From Hordeum vulgare subsp. vulgare (taxonomy: Eukaryota; Streptophyta; Magnoliopsida; Poales; Poaceae): DNA of 64,000 nucleotides. The first letter of the stretch is position 1, and each line of letters opens with the position of its first letter. The stretch covers positions 434,948,676 to 435,012,675 of the forward strand of contig NC_058521.1 in assembly GCF_904849725.1 (NCBI RefSeq), written 5' to 3'. The notes beneath the pieces were generated by a model. That model saw only the letters and a program-made list of their open reading frames with translations. It ran no database searches and was not told the origin of the DNA. Made by a program: the position numbers and the translations under genes. Shown here one piece after another: positions 1 to 11,256 of this stretch.

Positions 1-649
1 AGCAACATCAAATCTCAGAACATAGTGGATACTAGGGATCAATCCCCATCAAAACTAACTCGATTACATGATAGATCTCATCCTACTCATCACCGTCGAG
101 CGAGCCTACGAATAGATTAGTCACGAAAGACGAAGACCTTCATGGAATTAGAGAGGGAAGAAGGTTGATGATGACGATGGCGACGATTTCCCCTCTCCTG
201 AGCCCAAGACGGACTCCAGATCTGCCCTCCAGATGAAGAACAGGTGGTGGCGGCGTCTCTGTATCGAAAATGCGACGAAAACTTCTCATTTTTATTTTTT
301 TCTAGGATGAAAGACAACTTATAGAGCTGGAGTTGGGGGCGGCAGGTGCCTGTGGGCCCCACAAGCCTGCCCACCGCCACCAGGGGGGTGGTGGCGGAGC
401 AGGGGCTTGTGGCCCACTGGCCCACCCCCTCAGGTGGATTCTGGTGCAGGTATTTTTGATATTTTCCAAAACTGCTCCCCATAAATTTTCAGGACGTTTG
501 GAGAACTTTGATTTCTGCACAAGAATAACACCAAGGCAATTCTGCTGAAAACAGCGTCAGTCCAGGTTAGTTCCATTCAAATCATGCAAATTATAGTCCA
601 AAACAAGGGCAAAAGAGTTTGAAAAAGTAGATACGTTGGAGACTTATCA
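1..649 (-). mobile_element. LTR start of a minus-strand Gypsy element (H family), cut by the window edge
   Basis: The reverse complement of this stretch matches the first ~650 bases of the two LTRs of element H (26183 onward and 33933 onward). It begins at 649 with TGATAAG and shares the later phrase about a 'TGATCCCTAG' block near the window edge. It contains the same GC-rich GTGGGCCCCACAAGCC segment (about 330-430). Because the LTR start faces right, the element body lies to the left of the window, so this is either a 5' LTR of a minus-strand element or a solo LTR. It sits against the gag region of element D. The ORFs inside it are compositional and do not resemble retroelement proteins. 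The TSD cannot be tested because the other end is outside. Confidence 0.85.
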
Positions 650-2430
650 ACCCCCATAACTGGAAACGCCCCAAAGGAGATAGCGTTGGAGAATGCATGT
701 CAGGCCACTCTAGCCAAGCGCGAGCAGCTCGAGTGGCTCCAGCAGTCACTCGACGCTCAGGCCACGAGGGATCAGCCCGGCTCTAGCCACAATCATCGTG
801 AGTTGTCTCCAAACAACCGCCCATGCCATATTGAGGTGATGCGAACACCTGTGCTGAACTTGGCCGCTGCCACTCAGATCATTGATTCCATTCAGCCGAG
901 TGAGTGTGCGGTCGGAGAAGGCATTCAGCAGATCCAGGCTCTGCTGAAGATCGCCATGCAACAAAACTCTTTGGTGTCACAATCCCAACATCATATCCAT
1001 AGCAGGTCCGTTTAGGCGGACACAATGCAGTCGGCTCATAGACCGTATGCACTCGGAAGATGTCAAAGATCTCCTCCACCTCCCAGAGTTCCGCACGAAG
1101 ATCGACAACATGCTCACCGGGTTCATAGCAGAACATCTCCTTTGAGGACTGGTTCACCCGGACACCAACCCCATGACCGCAGGCCAAGCCCCAATCGACA
1201 CAACGGTTATGGGGACGATAGCTACAAGGCCCCTCATTTCAATGCGAGATCCATAATCATGCAGAACATGGTCCACAGATCGCGAGCTAGCCGTGGAATA
1301 TCATGCCTTGAGTGCTTTGGTCGGCACATCCGTGAAGAGGAGATCCCCTCCAACTATAGTTTGGCCACGGGGATCGACAAGTTCAAGGTGAGTCCAAGAT
1401 GGAAACCTGGCTCAAGGATTACCGAGTGGCCGCCCAAATAGGTGGGGGCGATGACTTCGTCGCGATGAAGCATCTGCCCCTCATGCTAGAGGGATCAGCA
1501 AGAGCTTGGTTCAATCAGCTTCCCTCCGGCAGTATCCGCAGCTTGTGAGATTTGGCCCGAGTGTTTGTCAAAACATTCGAGGGCACTTACAAGCGCCCAT
1601 GTGGTTTGACTGAGCTACATCATTGTGTTTAGAAGAGTAACGATACCATCCAGGAGTACATCCAGCGGTGGACCATGTTACACAACACAATAGAAAATGT
1701 CACCGAGCATCACGCCGTGTGCACTTTCAAAGCGGGCACTCGGTACCGAGAGCTCATCCTCAAGTTTGACCGATCAGGGGATCTGTCTTTGAGTCGAGCG
1801 ATGGAAATCGCCAATCGATATGCAAACGGCGAAGAAGAAGACCGCCTCCACAACGGCAAAGCCTGAGCCGGCGGAGCCCCCCAGTTGGGCAATGCCGGGA
1901 AAAACAAAAGCGAAAGGGCGACCCATCAGGCAAAGCCGAAGTAGCCGTTGTCCCAGGGCAAAGCCAGAGCAAGACCAAGAAGAAGAAGAAAGATTGGGCG
2001 GGCAAGAAGAAGGCCGAGTCCATGGGCCACCTTATGGACCAACCATGTCAATTCCATGTCAGGAAGGACGAGGAAGGGGAGATCATCCCGCCCAAGCATA
2101 CGACTCGAGACTCTTGCCCGCTCCGGCGGAATATGGGTGGAGAACCCTCCGAGTATAAAAGCGATGAGGACGACCAGGAGGCTACCCCTGGGTATTGGAA
2201 TATAGAGAAGGTCCTCATGATCTTCGCTGATGTCGAGAGCAAGAGCCGATTGAAGGTCATTAATCGGGAGGTACTCTACCATTGATTTCGGCCTTCGGGG
2301 TCAACCCAGCGGCTTCTATGAGGAAGGCGGCGCAAAGGAGGCTCGAGGGCTTGTTAAGGAAGGCGGCTAGGGCCGCTGAAGGGGGGAAAACGAAAGGCGT
2401 TTTCTGGTCTCCCCTTCGCCTGGTGCCTCC
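650..2430 (+). pseudogene. Element D gag (broken)
   Basis: This would encode the capsid-nucleocapsid polyprotein of a Gypsy element. About 1399-1866 shows the conserved plant retrotransposon gag core, with ARAWFNQLPSGSI followed by FEGTYKRP and EYIQRW. It is interrupted by TGA in the segment after GSIRSL and by TAG at 1630-1632. Upstream pieces (686-1015 and 1025-1441) are open in different frames, which implies indels. Downstream pieces (about 1820-2285) are basic, Lys/Arg-rich and acidic stretches as expected for the nucleocapsid end. I did not find a clean CCHC zinc knuckle. The true start is missing because the 5' part was lost at the junction at 649/650. Confidence 0.7.
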
Positions 2431-2830
2431 GGCTGTCACAAAGTACCTCGATTGGGCGAAAACACCCATCACATTCGACCAATCGGACCACCCGGCCAAC
2501 ATGGCCACCCCTGGGAGGTAGGCGTTGGTCGTCGACCCAACTGTCAATGGGGTCCAACTGTGAAAGGTCCTCATGGACAGCGGTAGCAGCCTCAACATTA
2601 TCTATGTCGACATGCTTAGAGCGATGGACATTCCATTGTCCTAGTTGAGCAAGAGTAACATGCAATTCCATGGGGTCATCCCTGGGAAGAAGGCCGAATC
2701 ACTCAGTAAGATCACCCAGAATGTCATATTCGGCGGTGAGAAGAACTACATGAAGGAAGATCGCCAGGGCCAAAAGGTGTGATTACAATGTCCGACAATC
2801 AGAATATCACTGAAGAATGCCCATAGTAGG
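2431..2830 (+). pseudogene. Element D aspartic protease (broken)
   Basis: A retropepsin-type segment would have processed the gag-pol polyprotein. The active-site motif reads DSGSSLNII, with the Asp-Ser-Gly codons at 2575-2583, preceded by a hydrophobic VLM as in the family. In-frame stops lie just before the motif and shortly after it (after DIPLS). The homologous segment in element A reads DGGSSINIL, which supports the assignment. The frame cannot be read through, so the gene is dead. Confidence 0.75.
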
Positions 2831-2939
2831 GCTCTCGGATCGCCAACGAGCAAGTCATGGTAGCTGAGCTCGAAGGGTACAAGAAGGCGGTGGACACTAC
2901 TGACTTACTCAGGTCCAAATGGCCAGCTACTGGGTCTGC

Positions 2940-3894
2940 CTTTTAGTCGGACGGTGAGACCGAGCAGTTTCATGTCCAGCATACTGACCCGAGTGCCTAT
3001 AGGAGAAACATCTCCACTTCACTCGGTGACAAATAGGAAGCCGAGATCATCTAGTTCCTCCATGAGAACTGGGACATCTTCCCATGGAAGCCTTTTGACA
3101 AGTCGGGTGTTCCCGGGGAACTGGCTGATCACCGCCTCCGAGTGGACTCCAAATTCAAGCCCGTCAAGGAGCACTTGTGCTGCTCATCCATGGGGAAGCG
3201 CAAGCCAATCAGCGAGGAGATAGCTTGGCTCCTAGCTGCCGAGTTCGTCCACGAGGTGCACCACTCCGAGTTGTTGGCGAATGTGGTCATGGTGCCTAAG
3301 AAGAACAATTCACTTCAAATGTGTATTGAATACAAGCACCTCAATCGGGCCTGCCCGAAAGACCATCGCCAATGTGAACGCCTGTCATTCCTGGATGCAT
3401 ACTATGGATACCACCAGATCCGAATGTATGGATCTGATGAAATAAAACCAACCTTCATCACCCCATTCAGGTGTTTTTGCTACATCACCATGCCATTCGG
3501 CCTAAATAATGCTGGGGCTACTTTCCAGCGCATAACTCAGAAATGTCTACATGAACAAATCAGTCGGAATGTTGAAGCGTACATGAATGAAATCATGGTC
3601 AAGTCCAGGAAAGGTTCCGACTTCCTCATCGACCTCACTGAAACCTTCCCAAACCTCTTGCGCTCCGGGATCAAGCTTAATCCAGCCAGTGCACTTTTGG
3701 AGTGCCAATTGGTAAGTTACTCGGTTTCCTCATTTCCAAACGAGGCATCAACGCAATCCAATAAAATCGGGGCCATAGTCCAAATGAGACGCCCACAACG
3801 CATCCATGCTGTGCAGAGGCTTGCGCGCTGCCTCACGGCTCTGAGCCGCTTCATGTCAAGATTCTGCAAGAAGGCATTTCCTCTTTACCGTTGA
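2940..3894 (+). pseudogene. Element D reverse transcriptase (broken, catalytic site altered)
   Basis: The segment 3142-3894 is open for 250 codons and reads as Gypsy RT, with landmarks NRACPKDH, FLDAYYGYHQI, MPFGLNNAGATFQ and then the catalytic box. The catalytic box, normally YVDD, reads Y-M-N-E at 3580-3591, so both metal-binding Asp residues are replaced. Compared with element A, about 14-19 residues are missing between ACPKDH and CERL, an internal in-frame deletion. The ORF's ATG is an arbitrary start inside the domain; the upstream part (NWDIFPWKPF-like) lies in another frame from about 3020. A long open frame here does not mean activity. Confidence 0.85.
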
Positions 3895-4880
3895 TGAAGA
3901 AATTTGATAGATTCGAGTGGACCAACGAAGCACAAGTCGATTTCTACCAGCTTAAAGCTTTGCTATCCACCTAGCCGGTGTTAGCTACTCCGAGCAGCCA
4001 GGAGCCCTTACTCCGTACATCACTACCACTGGCCAAGTGGTTAGCACCGTTCTCACCATGGAGCGCGAAGAAGCGGGCAAAGCGTACAAGGTACAAAGGC
4101 CCATTTATTACATCTCACAGGTACTGACTCCCTCCAAGCAAAGGTATCCGCATTACCAGAAGCTGGTTTACGATATCAATCTGACCGTGAAGAAGGCAGT
4201 CCATGACTTCCAAGATCACTCGGTCACCGTCATTAGTGACACTCCCTTGGAAGAAATCCTGCATAACAGGGATGGCACTAGCCGAGTGGCTAAATGGGCG
4301 ATTTAACTCCTTCCGCTGGAGATCAAGTTCGAAGCCAAAAAGGCAATCAAGTCCCAGACCTTAATCTACTTCCTAGCCGAGTGGATAGAACAAGTGCAGC
4401 CAGCTCCTGGTGTTCCTCGACGGGTCCAAGATGCTCCATGGTTCAGGGGCTGGAGTGGTTCTTGTTTTGCCAGGGGAGACCGACTGAACTATGCGCTCCA
4501 AATTCACTTTGACTCATCTAACAACGAGGCTGAATACAAATCCCTCGTGTACGGACTTCACATGGCCATCTCACTAGGCATGCGGCATTTGATGGTCTAC
4601 GGCGACTCGGACCTTGTCGCCAATCAGGTGATGAAGGAATGGGACATTCGAAGCCCAACCATGACAGTCTACTGCAATGCAGCTAGAAAGCTAGAGAAGA
4701 ACTTCGAAGGGTTGGATTGCACCACGTGCCCCGAGCCAAGTATCAAGAGGCTAATGACTTGGAAAAATCAGCTCCACTCGGAAAGTTGTTCCAAAAGGCG
4801 TGTTCCTCGAAAACCTGCGAGGCCCCTTAGTCAAAGAAGATCCTTCTACGGAAGAGCCTGCACAAGTAATCGGTCCATTC
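3895..4880 (+). pseudogene. Element D RT connection and RNase H (broken)
   Basis: RNase H would degrade the RNA of RNA-DNA hybrids during reverse transcription. Segments recognisable by comparison with element A include YYISQVLTPSKQRYPHYQKL (4090-4160), the SRVAKWAI block near 4306, and the RNase H core NNEAEYKSLVYGL followed by VYGDSDLVANQV (about 4515-4640). The core keeps the Glu and Asp expected in the active site. Frame changes occur around 4306 and 4390, and stop codons split the domain. Confidence 0.75.
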
Positions 4881-5721
4881 AATCCGACTGAATTCGATGT
4901 TCCGTCCTTGGTCGGCCTCATCCATGAGATGGTGGTCATCACGCCCGAATGGACTCAACCTTATCTGGCTTACTTGTTCTCGCAAGAACTCCCTGAAAAC
5001 AAAGAGGAAGCCCGCCAAATCGGTCGGCGGTCTAAAGCTTTCGAATTCCTTGGAGACAAACTATACAAGAAAAGTGTTATAGGAGTTAGTGGAAAGTGCA
5101 TTTCCCTACAGGAAGGACTAGAGATCTTGCACGATATTAATTCGAGAACCTGTGAACATCACGTGTCCTCTTGGACAATGGTGGCCAAGGCTTTCCGAGC
5201 GGTTTTATTAGCCTGAGCTAATGAGGCGACAGGAGAACTAGTCGAACCGTGCGTTGGATGCCAGTTCTATAAGAACAAGTCGCACAAACCTACATCCACG
5301 TTGGAAATGACTCTGCTCACATCGCCAATTTCCGTGAGGGGTCTTGACATGATTGGCCCTTTACGGACCAGGACGAGTGGATTCACCCACCTGCTAGTTG
5401 TAGTGGATAGGTTCACGAAGTGGGTCAAAGCGAAGCCCATCAAAAGCCTGGATGCAGCGACTACCATCAGCTTCATTCGGCAGATTATCTTCACATTCAG
5501 AATTCCTCATGACATCATAATCGACAACGGAAGCAACTTCGACTCGCACAATTTTTTGAGTTTTGTCACTCCGGTGGCACTCAGGTCAATTACGCCTCTG
5601 TGGCTCACCCGCAGTCGAATGGGTAGGCAGAACAGGCGAATGGTATGCTATTGCAGGGATTGAAGACCCAACAGATGAGAGACCTCAAGTATGCCACGGG
5701 AGCATGGGTAGAAGAGTTACC
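4881..5721 (+). pseudogene. Element D integrase (3' truncated by element F)
   Basis: Integrase would insert the cDNA. The N-terminal zinc-binding region is recognisable near 5110-5220 (ILHDINSRTCEHH and so on). The catalytic core has GLDMIGP with its Asp near 5341-5350 and DNGSNF with the second Asp near 5523. The frame then changes, and a last readable block ending in TGAWVEELP reaches 5721. There the sequence switches to element F, so the glutamate-containing end and the C-terminal domain are absent here. They should lie on the far side of the nest, outside this window. Confidence 0.75.
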
Positions 5722-6305
5722 TCTAACAACCCGGAACAAACGCTCCAGAAGATTCCCCTTTTATTCCATTGTCGTTGTCTGATTTATTTTGTTGTCACAT
5801 TTATCATCGCATCATGCGCATCACCTACATAGCATCGGCACTACGTTGCCTTCATTTTCAAAAACTTGCATCAGTTATTAGTTGTCGGTTCTCTCCGTTT
5901 TGTCGTTGACCATTTTGAGACCAACCACAAACGCACGAGCCTGTGACATTGTTAAAATATTATTTTGAAAAGTGTCTATAATACATTCTAGGACTGGGTT
6001 GAAACTTGGCGAGCGATCTTGTTTTAGTCTAGGTAGGCCAGCTACCAAATTTCGTAGCAATTAGAGTCTGTTTTATACATGAACGGTCGACCATAGCAGC
6101 ACCGTCATATGTTTATTCGTCGGAAATTTTTTGATTTTGTAATCTTGTGTTGGGCCACAAGCCCCTCTCCTCTCTCAGCTCGTCATGGTTACACAGCCCA
6201 CCTAGCCCACCAACACCACCCCCTCGTCCGGAGCCGTCCGATCGAGATCGTACAACTTGAAAATGGGCAAAAACCCCTAACCCTAGACCCCAAATTAGCC
6301 CCTGC

Positions 6306-6313
6306 TATATATA
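6306..6313 (+). promoter_or_regulatory. Probable TATA box of element F LTR
   Basis: TATATATA followed by ACC, about 50 bases upstream of a CT-rich GC-rich leader. Its position in the LTR parallels the TATAAAT of solo LTR G. Confidence 0.5.
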
Positions 6314-7011
6314 CCAACCCACCTGTGCGAGATTTGGTCTTCTCCCACCTCCCTCCTCAATTTCTGGACCTGCCCACCCTAGCGTCACCATCTCCACGTG
6401 CGTCGCCACAGCCGTCGTGCCCAACCACGTAGGGGCTGCCACGCGTCCCCCACGCAGCTTCCCCGCTGCCGCAGCCTAGATCGGGTCTAGCCCCGGCCTG
6501 AATCGGGCCCCGACGAGCATGCCGCTACACGTCGCCTCTGCAGCCGCTCGCCTCCCAACTGCGCCGGCTATCGCTATCCCCACGCATGAGCCACGGGCTC
6601 CAAAGATCCCTCGTCACCCCACCGGAGCCACCGTCGGCAACCAAAGCCCCCGGAGCACCTCGCCGCCGCCTGCGCCTCCATGTCTTCGACACCTCACCCG
6701 CACCCCGCCGCCCCATCGCCATGCCTTGCCGCACCCGAAAGCTACCGCATTCGACCCTCTGCCCCGACGCCTCGTCTCGCCGGCTCGCCACGCCACCGAC
6801 CGGATTTGAGGCGCCCTTGCCGGATCTGCCGCCCGTGCCTCCGGCCTCCCCTCGCTGCTGGTGAGCCGCCGCCGTCGCCGTCGTCGTCTACCTCTTGATC
6901 GGGATCGAGTCGGGGACGAAGCCTCACTCATGGGCCTCGCCCAGCCTGCCAATGTCCCAAGGCCCATATCCGCCAAGGCCCGTCTCCAATCGGCCACTCG
7001 TACACCTGGGT

Positions 7012-7016
7012 CGAAG
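7012..7016. repeat. Target site duplication of Copia-1, left copy
   Basis: Pentamer cgaag directly before the 5' LTR; the right copy (15831-15835) is caaag. Confidence 0.8.
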
Positions 7017-8789
7017 TGTTGGAAATATGCCCTAGAGGCAATAATAAAATAGTTACTATTATTTTTCCTGTTTCAAGATAACCGTTTATTATCCATGCTA
7101 TAACTGTATTGAATGGAAACATAAATGCATGTGTGGATATATAGACAAAACTGTGTCCTTAATGAGTCTCTAGTTGACTAGGCAGTTGATCAAGGATGGT
7201 TAATGTTTCCTAGCCATAGACAAGTGTTGTCACTTGATAACGGGATCACATCATTAGGAGAATGATGTGATGGACAAGACCCAAACTATGAACGTAGCAT
7301 ATGATCGTGTCATTTTGTTGCTATTGTTTTCTGCATGTCAAGTATTCATTCCTATGACCATGAGATCATGTAGCTCACTCACCCCGGAGGAATGCCTTGT
7401 GTGTATCAAACATCGCAACGTTACTAGGTAACTATAAAGGTACTCTACAGGCATCTCCGAAGGTGTCCATTGAGTTAGCATGTATCAAGACTGGTATTTG
7501 TCACTCCGTGCAACGGAGAGGTATCTCGGGGCCCACTCGGTAATACAACATCACATATAAGCCTTGCAAGCAATGTAACTAAAGAGTTAGTCACGGGATC
7601 TTGTATTACAGAATGGGTAAAGAGACTTGCGAGTAACGAGATTGAAATAGGTATGGAGATACCGACGATCGAATCTCGGGCAAGTAACATACTGAAGGAC
7701 AAAGGGAATGGTATACGGTTACATGAATACTTGGCATAGAGGTTCAACCGATAAGATCTTGGTAGAATATGTAGGATCCAATATGGACATCCATGTCCAG
7801 CTGTTGGATATTGACCGAATAGTGTCTTAGGTAATGTGTGCATAGTTCTCGAAGCCGCAGGGTCTGCACACTTAAGGTTCAGTGACGATTTGGTATAGTT
7901 GAGTTATAGGTGCTGGTGGCCAAAGTTTTGTTCGGAGTCCTGGATGGGATCCCGGACATCATTAGGAGTTCCAGAATGGTCGGGAAATGAAGATTGATAT
8001 ATAGGAAGTTGGTATTTGGAGTCCGAAAGGATTTCGAGAATTGCCGGCAGTGCACAGGAAGTGACGAATGGGTACCGAGGGCTCATCAGGTGGGCCCACC
8101 ACTCCCCAAGAGGACCACATGGACTTGATGGTGGCGCAATAGCTCTTAGTGGTCTGACTAGTCAACCAAAGAAAGCCCATGAGGTAGAAAGTGGAAAAAA
8201 CAAAAGAGGTAGACTACTTGGGGAGGAGTCCTACTCCAAGTAGGATTGGAGGAGGACTCATCCTCTCCTATACGGCTGAGCCCAAGGGAGGTTCCCTTGG
8301 TTCTCAAGGCTAGCCCCTCCTTCCTCCTATATATACTAGAGGTTTTAGGGGTTTTGAGACACAATTTCAGCCACGTGCAACCCTCTCCTCTAGTTTGTAG
8401 TTCTTCCTCCAGATCGGATTTCTGCGGTGCTTAGGCGAAGCCCTACAGGAATAGATCACCACCATCACCGGCGCGCCGTCACGCTGCCGGAGAACTCATC
8501 TACTTCCCCGTATCTCTTGCTGGATCAAGAGGGCGGAGATCGTCATCGAGCTGTACGTGTGCTGAACGCGGAGGTGCCGTCCGTTTGGTGCTAGATCAGG
8601 ACGGATCGTGGGAGGACGGTGATTTGGATCGCGAAGATGTTCCACTACATCAACCGCGTTTCTTAACACTTCCCTCTTAGCAATCTACAAGGGTATGTAG
8701 ATCCGATCTCCCTCTCGTAGATGATCATCACCATGATAGGTTTTCGTGTGCGTAGAATTTTTTTGTTTCCCATGCAATGTTCCCCGACA
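7017..8789 (+). repeat. Copia-1 5' LTR
   Basis: Runs from TGTTGGAAATATGCCC to CCCCGACA (the 3' LTR ends in CAACA, so the end has one or more changes). It carries TATATATAC at 8328-8336 as the likely TATA box and a CTAGAGGTTTTAGG block after it, as in the other three LTRs of this type in the window. Open frames inside it are not genes. Confidence 0.95.
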
Positions 8790-10041
8790 GTGGCATCATG
8801 AGCTAGGTTCATGCGTAGATGAAATCTCGAGTAGAACACAAAAGAGTTTGTGGGCGTTGATGTTCGATTTGCTGCCCTCCTTAGTCTTTTCTCGATTCGG
8901 CGGTATTGTTGGATTGAAGCGGCCCGGACCAACCTTACTCGTACGCTTACGAGAGACCGGTTTCATCGACTAACATGCAACTTCTTGCATAAACATGACT
9001 GGCGGGTGTCTGTTTCTTCAACTTTAGTTGAATCGGATTTGACCGAGGCGGTCCTTGGAGAAGGTTAAATTGAAATTTTCATATCACCGTTGTGGCTTTG
9101 CGTAAGTAAGATGCGATCATACTAGATACCCATAGCATCCATGTAAAACATGCAACAACAAATTAGAGGATGTCTAACTTGTTTTTTCAGGGTATGCATG
9201 TGATGTGATATGGCCATAGACATGATGTGATATATTAAATGTATGAGATGATCATGTTGTAATAGTTAAATATCGACTTGCACGTTGATGCTACAACAAC
9301 CGTCAGGAGCCATAGGGATGTCTTTAAACTAACGTTTGTGTTTCCAGATGCGTTTACTATATTGCTAGGTAGTAGCTTTAGTAGTAATAGCATAGATAAC
9401 ACGACAACCTCGATGGCGTCACAATGATGGAGATCATGGTGTGGCGCCGGTGACGATGAAGATCATGCCGGTGCTTTGGTGATGGAGATCTAGAAGCACA
9501 AGATCATGGCCATATCATGTCACTTATGAATTGCATGTGATCTTAATCCTTTTATGCACCTCATTTTGCTTAGAACGACGGTAGAATTATCAGGTTATCC
9601 CTCACTAAAATTTCAAGATAAATATGTGTTCTCCCTGACTGTGCACCATTGTGACAGTTCGTCGTTTCGAGACACCACGTGATGATTGGGTGTGATAGAT
9701 TCAATGTTCACATACAACGGGTGCAAAACAGTTGCACAAGCGGAACACTCGGGTTAAACTTGACGAGCCTAGCATGTACAAACATGGCCTCAGAACACAA
9801 GGGACCGAAAGGTCGAGCTAGAATCATATAGTAGATATGATCACATGGGGATGTTCACCACTAAAACTATACTCAACTCACGTGATGATCGGAGTTGAGT
9901 TAGTGAATTTGGATCATGCGACACTCGAATAACTAGAGGGATGTCTATTTGAGTGGGAGTTTACAAGTAATATGATTAGCTAAACTCGATTGTGCTGAAC
10001 ATAGTCTAAGTAATCTTTACAAAATTTTATGTTGTAGATCA
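8790..10041 (+). other. Copia-1 primer binding site and untranslated leader
   Basis: The PBS begins right after the LTR at 8791 with tggcatcatgagctagg, a diverged match to the initiator-Met tRNA site usual for Copia elements. The rest, to the gag ATG at 10042, is a 1.2-kb leader with no coding signal; the equivalent leader in Copia-2 (38878-40150) aligns with it. It would hold packaging and dimerisation signals, but I cannot point to one. Confidence 0.8.
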
Positions 10042-11256
10042 ATGGCTCGTGCAGTAGCAACCCTGAATTTCAATACGTTCCTAGAGAAAGCTAAGCTGAA
10101 AGATGATGGTAGCAACTTTGTAGACTGGGCTCGAAATCTGAGGCTTATCCTTCAAGATGGGCAAAATAATTATGTCCTTGATGCAGCGCTAGGAGATGAA
10201 CCAACCGCTACGGTTGACCAAGATGTTTTGAACGCTTGGCAAGCTCGTAAGGATGACTACTCACTAGTTCAATGTGCAGTTTTGTATGGCTTAGAGCCGG
10301 GACTTCAACGATGTTTTGAACGTCATGGAGCATATAAGATGTTCCAGGAGTTAAAGTTTATCTTTGAGAAGAATTCCTTGATCGAGAGGTATGAGACCTC
10401 TGATAAACTCTATGCTTGGAAAATGGAGGAGAATTCGTCTCTCAGTGAACATGTTCTCAAAATGTTTGGGTACTCAAACCGTCTAGCTGAGCTGGGGATC
10501 ACTCTCCCGCAAAAAGCTATCACTGACAAAATTCTTCAATCACTGCCACCTAGCTACAAGAGCTTTGTGTTTAACTATAACATGCAAGGGATGAATAAGT
10601 CACCCAACGAGTTATTTACAATGCTGAAAGTCACTGAGTCAGAAATCCAGAAAGAACATCAAGTGGTGATGGTCAATAAGATCACTAGTTTCAAGAAGAA
10701 CGGCAAAGTCAAGAAGGGTAACTCCAAGAAGAGTGTTAAGACTATTGCCGCTCCGACGAAGAAACCCAAGGCTGGGCCTAAGCTGGAAACTGAGTGCTAT
10801 TATTGCAAGGGGACTGGTCTTTGGAAGCACAACTGCTCCAAGTATCTGGCCGATAAGAAGGCGGCTAACGCCAAACAAGGTATATGTGATATACATTTTA
10901 TTGATGTGTACCTCACCAACTCTCGTAGTAGTGCCTGGGTATTTGAAACCGGTTCTGTTGCTCACATTTGCAACTCGAAGCAGGAACTGCGGAATAAACA
11001 AAGGCTGGCGAAGGATGAAGTAACGATGCGCATGGGAAATGGTTCCAAGGTTGATGCGATCGCCATCGGCATGGTCTCACTTCAGTTACCATCGGAATTA
11101 GTTACGAACTTAAATAATTCTTATTTAGTGCCTGCGTTAAGCATGAACATTATATATGTATCTTGTTTATTGCGAGACGGTTACTCATTTAAGTCTGAGA
11201 ATAATGGTTGTTCTATTTATATGAGTAATATCTTTATGGTCATGCACCCAATGTGA
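10042..11256 (+). CDS. Copia-1 gag with N-terminal part of protease
   Basis: A 404-codon open frame encodes the gag polyprotein. It starts MARAVATLNFNTFLEK, has the plant Copia gag core (LQSLPPSYKSFVFNY), then a Lys-rich linker and a CCHC zinc knuckle at about residues 252-265. The knuckle reads CYYCKGTGLWKHNC: its His is replaced by Leu at residue 260 (10819-10821), which should abolish zinc binding. The protease follows directly, but its DTG active site reads E-T-G (Glu at residue 302, 10945-10947). The frame ends early at 11256; the rest of pol continues in other frames. The ATG is supported by its match to the family start and its distance from the LTR. Two key residues are lost, so it is open but probably non-functional. 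Confidence 0.9.
   Translation: MARAVATLNFNTFLEKAKLKDDGSNFVDWARNLRLILQDGQNNYVLDAALGDEPTATVDQDVLNAWQARKDDYSLVQCAVLYGLEPGLQRCFERHGAYKMFQELKFIFEKNSLIERYETSDKLYAWKMEENSSLSEHVLKMFGYSNRLAELGITLPQKAITDKILQSLPPSYKSFVFNYNMQGMNKSPNELFTMLKVTESEIQKEHQVVMVNKITSFKKNGKVKKGNSKKSVKTIAAPTKKPKAGPKLETECYYCKGTGLWKHNCSKYLADKKAANAKQGICDIHFIDVYLTNSRSSAWVFETGSVAHICNSKQELRNKQRLAKDEVTMRMGNGSKVDAIAIGMVSLQLPSELVTNLNNSYLVPALSMNIIYVSCLLRDGYSFKSENNGCSIYMSNIFMVMHPM

Larger units (their letters stand above)
650..5721 (+). mobile_element. Element D: degenerate Tat-like Gypsy gag-pol interior, both ends missing
   Basis: A run of broken reading frames gives, in order, gag, aspartic protease, reverse transcriptase, RNase H and integrase, which is the Gypsy (Ty3) order. 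Protein pieces resemble those of element A (35334-49861), so I place it in the same broad Tat-type lineage, by inference. Neither LTR is present: the left side is cut by the H-family LTR at 649, and the right side is cut inside integrase by element F at 5722, after a ttacc pentamer (5717-5721). Stops and frameshifts occur in every domain, so it cannot be autonomous. D is the outermost, and so oldest, layer of the nest in this window. Confidence 0.85.
5722..7016 (+). mobile_element. Element F, left part: long LTR-like sequence
   Basis: The sequence turns from coding-like (element D) to non-coding at 5722. The first bases TCTAACAACCCGG look like an LTR terminus TGTAACAACCCGG with one G-to-C change, and ttacc (5717-5721) would be the target duplication. 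The layout parallels solo LTR G: an AT-rich U3-like part, a clear TATATATA box at 6306-6313, then a very GC-rich leader (about 6360-6990). ORFs at 6519-6864 are artefacts of this composition. The copy of ttacc expected at the far end is not in the window. The call of F as an LTR is an inference. Confidence 0.55.

Noticed and set aside
6519..6997. Cluster of overlapping Pro/Ser/Arg-rich frames
   Set aside because: Same reason: GC-rich leader of element F downstream of its TATA box; no conserved motif.
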